Assembly (NCBI RefSeq): GCF_018736045.1
Contig: NZ_CP076133.1
Span: forward strand, 930,001-994,000
Direction of reading: 5' to 3'
Source: Flammeovirga yaeyamensis
GTDB taxonomy: Bacteria > Bacteroidota > Bacteroidia > Cytophagales > Flammeovirgaceae
Length of the DNA: 64,000 nt
The position numbers and the translations under genes are program-made. The number at the start of each line of letters is the position of its first letter. Position 1 is the stretch's first letter. The notes below the pieces were generated by a model that did no database searches, had not been told where the DNA came from, and was given only the letters and a program-made list of their open reading frames with translations. Shown one piece after another: positions 55,756 to 63,534 of the stretch.

Positions 55756-56313
55756 ATGAAAAAGCTCAAATTCATCCTCCTACTACCAGCAGTTGTATTT
55801 TTTATTCTATGCCTACTATCACTTCGTGCTTATACCATTGCAGGGCCATCGATGTCGCCTACATTATTACTCAACGAGTTGGCCATTGTTAATCATAATG
55901 CTTACAAATTTGGTCAAGCAGAAAGAGGGGATATGATATTATATTTCGATTCTATTAAAAATTCTGTAGCAGTGAAACGATTGATTGGTATCCCAGGTGA
56001 TAAAATTGAGGTAAAAGAAAATGTAGTTTATATTAATGATATAGAGCAAAAACAGACTTTTCAACCAAGAGAAAATTATAATCAGATTCCTCAAGAGAAT
56101 GGTTTAGGTGATATCATAGCCAAAGAAAATATTTTCGGTCAAGATCATTTGATCACCTACACTAAAGGTAAGAGTGATAAAAGAAATTTTACAAGCATCA
56201 CTTTAAACGAAAACGAGTATTTTATTCTTGGCGATCATAGAGACAATAGTGCTGATTCTAGGTTTATTGGACCTATATATGGAGAACAGATATTAGGGAA
56301 GGTGGTTTGGTAA
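55756..56313 (+). CDS. lepB: Signal peptidase I
   Basis: A serine/lysine-dyad membrane protease that removes signal peptides of exported proteins. 185 residues, short as in Gram-positive-like SPases. One N-terminal membrane anchor (about 5-25), box B with catalytic Ser32 in AGPSMSPTLL, box D with Lys74 in SVAVKRLIGIPGDKIEV, and box E YFILGDHRDNSADSRFIGPI (about 155-174). It is probably an extra paralogue rather than the housekeeping LepB, which in many Bacteroidota is longer; the window cannot show this. A convergent terminator follows. Confidence 0.92.
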   Translation: MKKLKFILLLPAVVFFILCLLSLRAYTIAGPSMSPTLLLNELAIVNHNAYKFGQAERGDMILYFDSIKNSVAVKRLIGIPGDKIEVKENVVYINDIEQKQTFQPRENYNQIPQENGLGDIIAKENIFGQDHLITYTKGKSDKRNFTSITLNENEYFILGDHRDNSADSRFIGPIYGEQILGKVVW

Positions 56314-56327
56314 TTCACTAAAAGAAC

Positions 56328-56364
56328 AAAAAAGGATCGAGCTTCACACCCGATCCTTTTTTCA
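56328..56364. terminator. Bidirectional terminator between lepB and the oxidoreductase gene
   Basis: Perfect 12-bp stem AAAAAAGGATCG / CGATCCTTTTTT with an 11-base loop; T tract on both strands. Confidence 0.88.
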
Positions 56365-56366
56365 TA

Positions 56367-58301
56367 TTATGAATAACATCTCACTTCAAAAAGCTTAATG
56401 TTATCATCACCCCAAGTGTCTTTTAGTTTTAATCGAATGGATGTGGTTTTCACTCTATCGAAATTCGTTTTTACTAACCTTGTGATGTTGTTTTCAACTT
56501 TTGCAACGGTTTTCCAACGACCGTTTACTCTTGCTTCGACATCAAATGATTTGACCAATTCTGGAGGTACATCAAGTACTTGTTTTTTATTCTTAGCAGG
56601 GTTCTTATGCATCATGATAAAGCGTTGAAGATTGGTGTCTGCCTTAATTTCCACTTTAGAAATATCAATCGCTTTATCCCATTCTAATTGTAATTCGGCA
56701 TTTTTACCACTCGACATCCAGTGATGTGGAATACCAATTTCATCTCTAGAAATACCATCTTTAAGGAGATCCACATTTCCACTTGATGTAGAAGAGGCGA
56801 TCCATTTAGAAGCTGATGTTGCTAAGTTTTTAGGATCGTCTGTTTTTACATTAGGGATATACTGATCGTCTCTTAAAAGTTGCTGCTGTAAGCCTTTAAT
56901 ATCCTTTTGGCCCAATTGTCTAGGCGTCCATTTTTTATCCATACAGATAGCTGCAGCAGTACCGATTGCTTGTCCCATCATCGCACAAGTGGCCTGAATT
57001 CTAGTAGACGACAACGCAATATGAGAACATGAAGCATTTCTACCCGCGAACATCAAATTGGAGATGTTTTTAGAGTATAAACTTCTGAAAGGTATTTCGT
57101 ACAACTGCTTAAATCTTGAGTGAAAATATGAAGGAGGCTCGCTTGGATTTTCGATACCACCAGGGCAGTGTTCGTCTAGCGACCAACCACCATAAGCTAC
57201 GGCATCATCAAAATGTCTGTACGTTTCTAAGTCGACCTGAGTAAGGATATGATCACCCATAAAACGTCTCGATTCTCTGCGACCAGGCACTGATCCTACC
57301 CAATCCAAAGCAATATTGTCAGCCTCAGGGTATTTACCAGAGTTTTTGACATAGTCCCAAACACCATGAAGATACCCAATAAGTTTATCTCTGTTTTCTT
57401 CTTGATCGGCAATAATATCGTATTCGCTTCCTAGCTCAACCCACCAATAACCTTCTTTAAAGTTCTTGATTTTACGGTCGTGCATTTTCTCTGCTTCGTA
57501 AGGGATTGCACAAGTAGGAGGGTTGTATTTTACAGGTCGACCCATGTCTTTGGTAATCATCATGATAGAAGCACCCATTTGCCAACCATCGGCTTTATCG
57601 GGAGCGAAAGACTCGTTAAACTCCGCCTTACCTTCTCTACCTGTTCTGTATTCAGCTCCAGCTTGTGCCGCCATTAAGCCATCTCCAGAACAATCGCAGA
57701 ACATACCTGCATTTATGGTGTAATAAGTTTCTGTAGTCGATTGAAAACAAAGAATACTCTGAATTTTATCTCCTTTTGTAGAGGCATCTAAGGCTTGTGT
57801 ATTCAACATTACATCAAGATTATCTTGTCTTGTTACATAGTCGAACAACACATGATCCCACATAGGGTAAGATTCCTGAGGATTGTAATACCAATTCTCG
57901 ATAAGCATTTCTTCAATCACCCCAGTTTCTCTCTCACATTTGTGCTTGTTTTTTAGGTGATTTACACCGTTTACAGTCACACGAATTTCCGAAGAAGCAT
58001 TACCACCCAATACAGGGCGATCGTTGACTAGTAACGTTTTTGCACCATTTCTAGCCGAAGATACAGCGGCACAAATACCTGCCATACCTGCTCCAACAAC
58101 GACAACATCATAAGAAATTTCTTTCTGACGATTGGGAAGTCCTTTTTGACCCGTTCCCATTTGCTGCCAATTGTCCTTTTTTCGATCCGTGCTAATGCTC
58201 TTTCCTTTTTTGTATTTAGCTTCGGTTGTACTGCTAAATCCGAGCATGCCTGTGGCGATACCTGCAGCCGTTGTTTTCTTAAAAAAATCTCTTCTTTTCA
58301 T
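56367..58301 (-). CDS. Exported FAD-dependent oxidoreductase (FAD_oxidored type) with C-terminal discoidin-like domain
   Basis: 644 residues. The N-terminus MKRRDFFKKTTAAGIATGM is a twin-arginine-like signal, so the folded flavoprotein may be exported by Tat. A Rossmann FAD motif follows: YDVVVVGAGMAGICAAVSSA (Gly70-x-Gly-x-x-Gly75), then NDRPVLGGNASSEIRV. The catalytic/FAD core covers about 63-500. The last 130 residues (about 510-644) resemble an F5/8 (discoidin) jelly roll, which would bind sugar. FAD_oxidored proteins of this kind recur in PULs of Bacteroidota and Planctomycetes, but the reaction is not established. It is 33 bases downstream of a sulfatase gene on the same strand, which points to a role in sulfated glycan metabolism. 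Confidence 0.82.
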   Translation of the reverse strand: MKRRDFFKKTTAAGIATGMLGFSSTTEAKYKKGKSISTDRKKDNWQQMGTGQKGLPNRQKEISYDVVVVGAGMAGICAAVSSARNGAKTLLVNDRPVLGGNASSEIRVTVNGVNHLKNKHKCERETGVIEEMLIENWYYNPQESYPMWDHVLFDYVTRQDNLDVMLNTQALDASTKGDKIQSILCFQSTTETYYTINAGMFCDCSGDGLMAAQAGAEYRTGREGKAEFNESFAPDKADGWQMGASIMMITKDMGRPVKYNPPTCAIPYEAEKMHDRKIKNFKEGYWWVELGSEYDIIADQEENRDKLIGYLHGVWDYVKNSGKYPEADNIALDWVGSVPGRRESRRFMGDHILTQVDLETYRHFDDAVAYGGWSLDEHCPGGIENPSEPPSYFHSRFKQLYEIPFRSLYSKNISNLMFAGRNASCSHIALSSTRIQATCAMMGQAIGTAAAICMDKKWTPRQLGQKDIKGLQQQLLRDDQYIPNVKTDDPKNLATSASKWIASSTSSGNVDLLKDGISRDEIGIPHHWMSSGKNAELQLEWDKAIDISKVEIKADTNLQRFIMMHKNPAKNKKQVLDVPPELVKSFDVEARVNGRWKTVAKVENNITRLVKTNFDRVKTTSIRLKLKDTWGDDNIKLFEVRCYS

Positions 58302-58334
58302 CTCAAGCCTAATGATTTTTTGTTAAGTAATTGG

Positions 58335-59843
58335 TTACTGAATGTTACTTTGAATTTGAGGATTGATTTTCTTACCATTCACTAAATCGTCGTTAGTGCG
58401 GGTACCATAATCAAGTAACTTGGATGATAATTCTGATATTATTGTTTTGTATTCTTTTTCATCAAAGAAGTTGATGCTTTCCGTAGGATCTTTTTCTAAA
58501 TCAAAGAACCAAGGTTTAGTCCCTTGTCCATCATACACTAATTTATAGCGATCTGTAATTGCCGCAATCCAACTGTCCATTCTTACAAAAGTGACATTGT
58601 CGTACTTTGAACGATCACCGTTTTTAAGTAGATCACTAAAATCTATACCTTCAGTACTGTTAGGATCGAAATTCTTTTTATCCACATTCATCAATGCTAA
58701 GAAGGTGTCCATCCAATCGGCCGTATTGAAAGCGTTATCTACGATAGTTTTTTCTTTAATTTCTTTTGGATAACGAATAAGGAAAGGAATTTTAGCAGAG
58801 CTTTCGTAAGGTGTACCTTTATTTTCGTGTCCTAGTTCACCCAACATATCGCCATGGTCTGATGTGAAAACAACAATGGTATTATCAAGAAGATTTAGGT
58901 TTTCTAATTTCTGAAGAATTTTCCCCATGTTATCATCAATACATTTTACCATACCATGGTATTGAGTGATGTGTTTTAAAAGTTTTGTAGAGTCGTAACC
59001 CACTTTAAAACGTTGTTTTTTTGTGACCCAACCCGGATAATCTTCGTTTCTTAATGCAGTTGTAGAATAAGTCTCTGGAAGTTTTACATCTTCCACTTTA
59101 TACATTTTGCTGTAAGGCTTTCGTACTACATTGGGAGTATGTGGATCGGGTAAACTCAGAACACACATGAAAGGTTCTTTCTGATTCTTATCAATAAATT
59201 CTATGGTTCTATCAGTTAGCCAATCGGTAGTATATGATTTTTCATCGGCTTCTTTTGCTCCTTTCGAACCACTTTCAATTGGGACGACAGGAGTGTCACC
59301 ATCCATGCCTAAAATCTTCCAATGACCTCTATTGAACATGTATTTGTAATCCGTGAAACCATGGTATTCCGGGTTGGGCTGCCAACCTGGCTTTTGGTCT
59401 TCATGATCCAAGTGCCATTTTCCAATATACCCTGTTGAGTACCCTTCTTTATTCAATACTTTGGCAATAGTATTCGCTTCTTTTTTAATACCTTTTCCAT
59501 TTTTTGTTACCCCCGTTGTTTGTGGATAATTACCTGTAAACATAGAAGATCGAGACGGAGCACAAGATGGAGTAGTAGAATACATGCTGGTTAAAACAGC
59601 ACCTTCATTTCCGATTCTATTAATATGAGGAGTAGAAAAGTTAGGAATTTCGCCCCAAGGGTTCGCCATTTCTTCTAATCCTTTTTTCTTTATGATGTCT
59701 TTGTACGCACCAATAGTTCTAAAATTATGCTCATCTGTAATTATTAGAATAAGGTTGGGCTTGTTTTTCTTCTGTGCGAAGGCCGAGTTGCATTTGGCAA
59801 AACCTATAAGCAAAGAGAAGATGCTTAGTAATAGATATTTCAT
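58335..59843 (-). CDS. S1-family sulfatase (third), secreted
   Basis: Formylglycine sulfatase of 502 residues with a signal peptide ending AFAQ (about 24). First metal site NLILIITDEHNFRTIG (about 30-45), activation motif Cys94-Ala-Pro-Ser-Arg98 followed by SSMFTGNYP, substrate region GKWHLDHEDQKPGWQP (about 139-154), and second metal site VVFTSDHGDMLGELGHENKG (about 305-324). It belongs to a different subgroup from the two sulfatases of PUL 1: the GKWHLD and SDHGDMLG forms are those of arylsulfatase/choline-sulfatase-like enzymes. It is upstream of and probably co-transcribed with the FAD oxidoreductase, and convergent with the second PUL side of the window; a galactan sulfate is a reasonable substrate guess. 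Confidence 0.9.
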   Translation of the reverse strand: MKYLLLSIFSLLIGFAKCNSAFAQKKNKPNLILIITDEHNFRTIGAYKDIIKKKGLEEMANPWGEIPNFSTPHINRIGNEGAVLTSMYSTTPSCAPSRSSMFTGNYPQTTGVTKNGKGIKKEANTIAKVLNKEGYSTGYIGKWHLDHEDQKPGWQPNPEYHGFTDYKYMFNRGHWKILGMDGDTPVVPIESGSKGAKEADEKSYTTDWLTDRTIEFIDKNQKEPFMCVLSLPDPHTPNVVRKPYSKMYKVEDVKLPETYSTTALRNEDYPGWVTKKQRFKVGYDSTKLLKHITQYHGMVKCIDDNMGKILQKLENLNLLDNTIVVFTSDHGDMLGELGHENKGTPYESSAKIPFLIRYPKEIKEKTIVDNAFNTADWMDTFLALMNVDKKNFDPNSTEGIDFSDLLKNGDRSKYDNVTFVRMDSWIAAITDRYKLVYDGQGTKPWFFDLEKDPTESINFFDEKEYKTIISELSSKLLDYGTRTNDDLVNGKKINPQIQSNIQ

Positions 59844-60017
59844 TCAAGTAATATTTCATTAAAAACTTATCACAATTTATGGGCTATCTTATTTTAAACT
59901 GTGCTTCAGAATCTTAAGAATGTATCTTAGGATAAAAAGTATCGAATATGTACTAGAGGGATCAAAAAACAAAGTTTATACAGTTGTCTAATCAAATTTT
60001 ATGGTACAGACAAATAC

Positions 60018-60055
60018 AAAAAAACGTTTCCTTTTGAAGGGGAAACGTTTTTTTT
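60018..60055. terminator. Terminator downstream of the 115-residue protein gene
   Basis: Perfect 13-bp stem AAAAAACGTTTCC / GGAAACGTTTTTT; T runs on both strands. It serves the minus-strand gene ending at 60079 and would block read-in toward the sulfatase promoter region (59844-60017). Confidence 0.85.
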
Positions 60056-60078
60056 AGCAATTTTAAATATATAATTGT

Positions 60079-60426
60079 TTATATCATATCTTGATCAAAA
60101 ATCGCGATTTTATCTGGAGTAGGGTAGGTCTGAAGTTTCGAAAAATCCTTCTTCCAAAAGTCCATATCCAAGATCTCGTTATTCACATTTTTTGTTAGGG
60201 TGATGACCACTGGGATATCATCACTGTCTTTGTAAACGACGCGAACGATATCACCTCCGTACTCCGCTTTTTCAGGAGGAGTAAAGTTGATGCTGCCCAT
60301 TACTGCATTTTCATAATCATCCACCATTTCAGCTAACTGATACTCTTCCGGGTTTAGTCCACCTAGAGAGATTAAGTGTTTTGCTAAAGTGATTTCTTCT
60401 TGTCTAACTTGTCTTCTTTCTGCCAT
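60079..60426 (-). CDS. Small DUF6984-like protein
   Basis: 115 residues, soluble, no signal peptide. The sequence pattern (ETLAKHL-like helix, VMGSINF, DIPVVITLTKNVNNEILDMDFWKKDFSKLQTYP) recalls the small DUF6984 family, in which a short beta-sheet ends in a 'LDFW..DFSPL..YP' stretch. Function unknown; related proteins are often found near toxin/immunity genes, but no toxin is visible here. The family call is by recollection of the pattern and is tentative. Confidence 0.55.
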   Translation of the reverse strand: MAERRQVRQEEITLAKHLISLGGLNPEEYQLAEMVDDYENAVMGSINFTPPEKAEYGGDIVRVVYKDSDDIPVVITLTKNVNNEILDMDFWKKDFSKLQTYPTPDKIAIFDQDMI

Positions 60427-60432
60427 AAATGT

Positions 60433-60525
60433 AAAACTAAGGAACTTAAGAACTAAGGAACTAAGAAACTTAAAAACCGAGTAACTTAGGACTTAGGCGA
60501 AGTAACTAAAAAACTAAATGGAATG
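60433..60525. repeat. Degenerate short tandem repeats
   Basis: Repeated variants of 'aactaagga(a)ctta' between the 115-residue gene and the lipoyl-domain gene (AACTAAGGAACTTAAGAACT, then AAGGAACTAAGAAACTT and weaker copies). Unit length is about 8-17 bases and copies are imperfect. They lie in the promoter region of the minus-strand gene starting at 60426. Confidence 0.55.
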
Positions 60526-60538
60526 GAAAGATATTTCG

Positions 60539-60895
60539 TTAATCATTTAGAAGTGGACTGATATCATCATCGGGATTACCAATTATGCACATCATTTCAT
60601 CAATATCAATTTCTTTTTTGTTGGTGATATGCAAGACGGTACCGAATTCATAGGATTCGATTTCGAAGGTAGCTTTATTGGTATCGACTTCAGCTACAAT
60701 ACTACCCACATCAATTTTATCACCTACTTTAATTTTCCACTCCACGATTTTACATGAGGTAATATCATCAGATATTCTGGGCATAATGATAGTAGAAGGA
60801 GGTTCATTTCTGTGATAATTAGTTCGTTTCGGACGCTCTTCAATTTTAGTATCGTCACCCGTACCAAAAATGCTTTTCAATAATTTGCCAATCAT
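60539..60895 (-). CDS. Stand-alone lipoyl/biotinyl-domain protein
   Basis: 118 residues from the ATG at 60895. A low-complexity charged N-terminus (about 1-38) precedes a complete lipoyl-type domain (about 38-112): MPRISDDITSCKIVEWKIKVGDKIDVGSIVAEVDTNKATFEI gives the order seen in E2 lipoyl domains, with the swinging-arm Lys in DTNKATFEI, followed by a Gly turn (EFGTVLHI) and a closing strand. No E2 catalytic or E1-binding domain is attached, so it is a carrier-like orphan of unknown partner. An in-frame start at 60991 would add 32 hydrophobic residues; I prefer the internal ATG because the extra part looks like translated AT-rich spacer, but a membrane-anchored form cannot be ruled out. Confidence 0.68.
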   Translation of the reverse strand: MIGKLLKSIFGTGDDTKIEERPKRTNYHRNEPPSTIIMPRISDDITSCKIVEWKIKVGDKIDVGSIVAEVDTNKATFEIESYEFGTVLHITNKKEIDIDEMMCIIGNPDDDISPLLND

Positions 60896-61269
60896 AATGA
60901 ATAATAAAAAGTTTGATGTTATAATCTGTAATATACAATAAATTATAAAAATGAACTTTAATGCGTTTTTCAACCTTAGATTGAAAGTCATCCTTTTAAC
61001 TTAATAAATCTATTGACTTCGTTTTAAGTAATAGGTAATAACTAACAACTAATAGGAGCTGAATTTACGCTCCTCATTACTCGGGCACGGGTTAGGAAAC
61101 CCTTGCTAAATATTATGCACATATCCCCCACGAACCACTTAACATTTCACGTTTTTCATTTTTAACTTTTCATTTTTAATTTCTAAAAAAAAGAGACCTA
61201 CCCAATCCGGGTAAGCCTCTAAATCCAGTCCTCTATATAATTTTAATCTTTTTTCGATTGATAAGTATT
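60896..61269. other. Intergenic region with REP-like palindromes
   Basis: No gene supported (apart from the possible N-terminal extension of the lipoyl protein to 60991). Contains GGAGC/GCTCC (61055-61073), a near-palindrome GCACGGGTT/AACCCTTGC (61085-61106, one mismatch) with locally raised GC, AT-rich CATTTTTAA-type repeats (61157-61180), and the minus-strand terminator at 61184. Confidence 0.5.
61184..61220 (-). terminator. Terminator of the endonuclease gene
   Basis: On the minus strand a 12-base imperfect stem (two mismatches) AGAGGCTTACCC / GGGTAGGTCTCT runs into T8. It lies 50 bases past the stop at 61270. Confidence 0.75.
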
Positions 61270-63420
61270 TTATTGAGCATTGTCCCTCCAAATCATGTTC
61301 ACAAATTCAGGATGATCAATAAATGGGTTTCTATTCTTTTGTTGTAAGAATATCTGCTCATTACGGTCCAATTCTTTAAAAGAAACGGGGTCATTATTGT
61401 GCCATTCTATCATTAGATTTAAGAACCAATCTTTATATACTTTATCAGATGATCCATCTAAAACAGTTCCTGCTTGACCATAATTTACCCAAGTTCCAAT
61501 TTGATCTTCATATCTAGTAGCCATATACAAATACATACGAGCAAAGTCGCCTTTGTACTCATCGTTTGGCTCAAATACAGTTCCTGTATAACCAGATGCT
61601 GCTGTACCACTACCAAGCTTACTATTATTTACTGAAGTCCAGCTAGCGTTAGCGACCATACCATGAGGGTGGTTAGAACGCATAGTGTTTACGTAGGCAT
61701 CAGTTGGAATAATATGGTGGGCATCGGATACCATTGGTGCTCTTTTGTCGAACCAACTTTGTGGTACTACGTGTTCTCTATTGTAACAGTAACCCTCTCC
61801 ACTTCCAGAATTACCACATTGATCATAAATAATTCGATATTCATATTCACCAGGTTGAACGCCATCAGGAATAGTTGGATTTTCTGGATCAGGAATATCA
61901 GAATACATATCCCAAATAATTTCTTTCTTTTGGTATTTATCATCAGAAGTTTGATAAAGAGTCCATAAAGCAGCGTATCCAATATCTTTATAATCTTCAG
62001 AAATAATTTCGCTTAATGTTGATTTTAATTCGTAACCAGATTTATTGAAGGCTCTTCCATAGTAACCTGAATTTTCTCCGTTGTTCGTAACAACAATATT
62101 ATCAATTTCTACTTTTGTAGAATTAGTATTACTTCCTAAATAAACGAAAGCGATAGTTACATCACTACCAAAAGAAGCTAGGTTGATATTAGATTCTGTC
62201 CATTGCCACCATTTCTCATCTAAATCACCAAATACTGGTAAAGTAGCTTGATCTGTTAAATCTTCCCAAGTAGCACCAGATATATTTCCGTTGTAGTTTT
62301 TAGAAACCTTAATTCTAATAACATCAGTATGTCCTTCTACAAAGAAACCAGCAGCAGCACGGAATTGCAAAGTGAGATTACTTTCAGGAATTGTTGGTAA
62401 TATCATCCAAGATTCAGAAGTTGCATCACCAGATTGATAAGCATTTGCCATTGCATATTTGTTACCAGTTCCTTCTACCTTCCATTTCACAGTTCCTTGT
62501 TCAGGAGAGTTACCCCAATTTTCGAAGTCGATTTCACCTTCATCTCTATCATCAAAATTTTCTTGGAACACAACACCCTCTATTGGTGGCGTTTCAACAT
62601 CACCAAAGTCGACCATATCAGTCACTGGGTTGTTGATATACAATTGAGCAGATCCATTGAATGTACTTACAATGGCATACATTGTTCCGTAACCCTCAGG
62701 AATTTCTTCTCCAGCAAAATCAGAATATCCACTATTTCTCATCACGATATCACTTGATGAGGTACCGTCGTTGAAATATCTATTTTGTGTTGTTTCATTT
62801 ACAGCATCTGCATAAGTAGTTCCAGGTCTATCAGTAGAAGCAACATAGTTTATTTTTACTCTACGACCAATATAATTATTTAAGTTAGTCTGTATTTCAT
62901 TTATTGTTGCTGTAATTGTTCTCACAGAATCATCAATAGTCCCTGTAAAAAGATATTGATCCATTAATGGACCTGGTACACGACCAGCTGCAGGAGTACC
63001 GTTATATAAACTAGGAATACCTAATTGTACGTTACCACCGTAAGAACCTAAAACAAGTTGATCACAAATTACACCAACTTCCTGACCTAATTTATAACTT
63101 GTATATAGAGGAGCTTTATCCAAACGAATTAAAATACCCCCTGTTTCATCTTGAAGGTATAACTCTTTATAAATGTTGCCAGGTTCGTCATCAGATATCA
63201 CTTGTCCAACAATAATTGAGTTATCTGGAATAGATGTGGTATCATTATCTCTTCCGGAGTGTAATGCTTTTAATTCTGCAATCGAGATGGTTGCTGTGCC
63301 TTCAGGGATTGGAGAAATTTCTTTATTTTCAGGATCGTTATACTTCGTATCAACACATCCGAAAAGAACAACGCTAAAAAGAAGCGAAATTAAAATTCTG
63401 TTTGTAAAAAACTGTTTCAT
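61270..63420 (-). CDS. Secreted endonuclease I-family lipoprotein with DUF5689 and anchor domains
   Basis: An extracellular DNA/RNA-degrading enzyme by domain content, 716 residues. Lipobox VLFGC (Cys about 22). Residues about 40-275 are a DUF5689 (OB-fold-like) region: TISIAELKALHSG, ELYLQDETGGILIRLD. About 280-445 is a 'choice-of-anchor J' type jelly roll (VFQENFDDRDEGEIDFENWG). The C-terminal 260 residues are an endonuclease I (EndA/BsnI) domain with YNREHVVPQSWF (His550) and SDAHHIIPTDAYVNTMRSNH, the His-Asn metal site, and QGNRNPFIDHPE-like QKNRNPFIDHPEFV near the end. Probably a phosphate- or nucleotide-scavenging nuclease at the cell surface. It follows another secreted protein gene on the same strand by 114 bases. 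Confidence 0.9.
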   Translation of the reverse strand: MKQFFTNRILISLLFSVVLFGCVDTKYNDPENKEISPIPEGTATISIAELKALHSGRDNDTTSIPDNSIIVGQVISDDEPGNIYKELYLQDETGGILIRLDKAPLYTSYKLGQEVGVICDQLVLGSYGGNVQLGIPSLYNGTPAAGRVPGPLMDQYLFTGTIDDSVRTITATINEIQTNLNNYIGRRVKINYVASTDRPGTTYADAVNETTQNRYFNDGTSSSDIVMRNSGYSDFAGEEIPEGYGTMYAIVSTFNGSAQLYINNPVTDMVDFGDVETPPIEGVVFQENFDDRDEGEIDFENWGNSPEQGTVKWKVEGTGNKYAMANAYQSGDATSESWMILPTIPESNLTLQFRAAAGFFVEGHTDVIRIKVSKNYNGNISGATWEDLTDQATLPVFGDLDEKWWQWTESNINLASFGSDVTIAFVYLGSNTNSTKVEIDNIVVTNNGENSGYYGRAFNKSGYELKSTLSEIISEDYKDIGYAALWTLYQTSDDKYQKKEIIWDMYSDIPDPENPTIPDGVQPGEYEYRIIYDQCGNSGSGEGYCYNREHVVPQSWFDKRAPMVSDAHHIIPTDAYVNTMRSNHPHGMVANASWTSVNNSKLGSGTAASGYTGTVFEPNDEYKGDFARMYLYMATRYEDQIGTWVNYGQAGTVLDGSSDKVYKDWFLNLMIEWHNNDPVSFKELDRNEQIFLQQKNRNPFIDHPEFVNMIWRDNAQ

Positions 63421-63495
63421 TAGAAGTTTATTATTTAAGAGGACTTTTTGAGTGTCATCTTTTTGTAACGCTCAAGATGATAGACTCAGAATAGC

Positions 63496-63526
63496 TCCCC
63501 ACAAAAGTTGCGAGCTTTTGTGGGGA
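63496..63526. repeat. Perfect 12-bp hairpin between the two last minus-strand genes
   Basis: TCCCCACAAAAG (63496-63507) pairs perfectly with 63515-63526 around a 7-base loop, 8 bases after the stop of the partial gene. No T tract follows on the minus strand, so it may be an RNA stabiliser or partial attenuator inside an operon. Confidence 0.65.
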
Positions 63527-63534
63527 TGTAGGGT

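Noticed and set aside
60992-61269. Possible tRNA or small structured RNA in the GC-richer patch
   Set aside because: No cloverleaf, anticodon arm or CCA end could be drawn; only two short palindromes are present.
62434-62757. Plus-strand open frame of 107 residues opposite the nuclease gene
   Set aside because: Antisense shadow of the endonuclease lipoprotein; composition and absence of motifs fit a chance frame.
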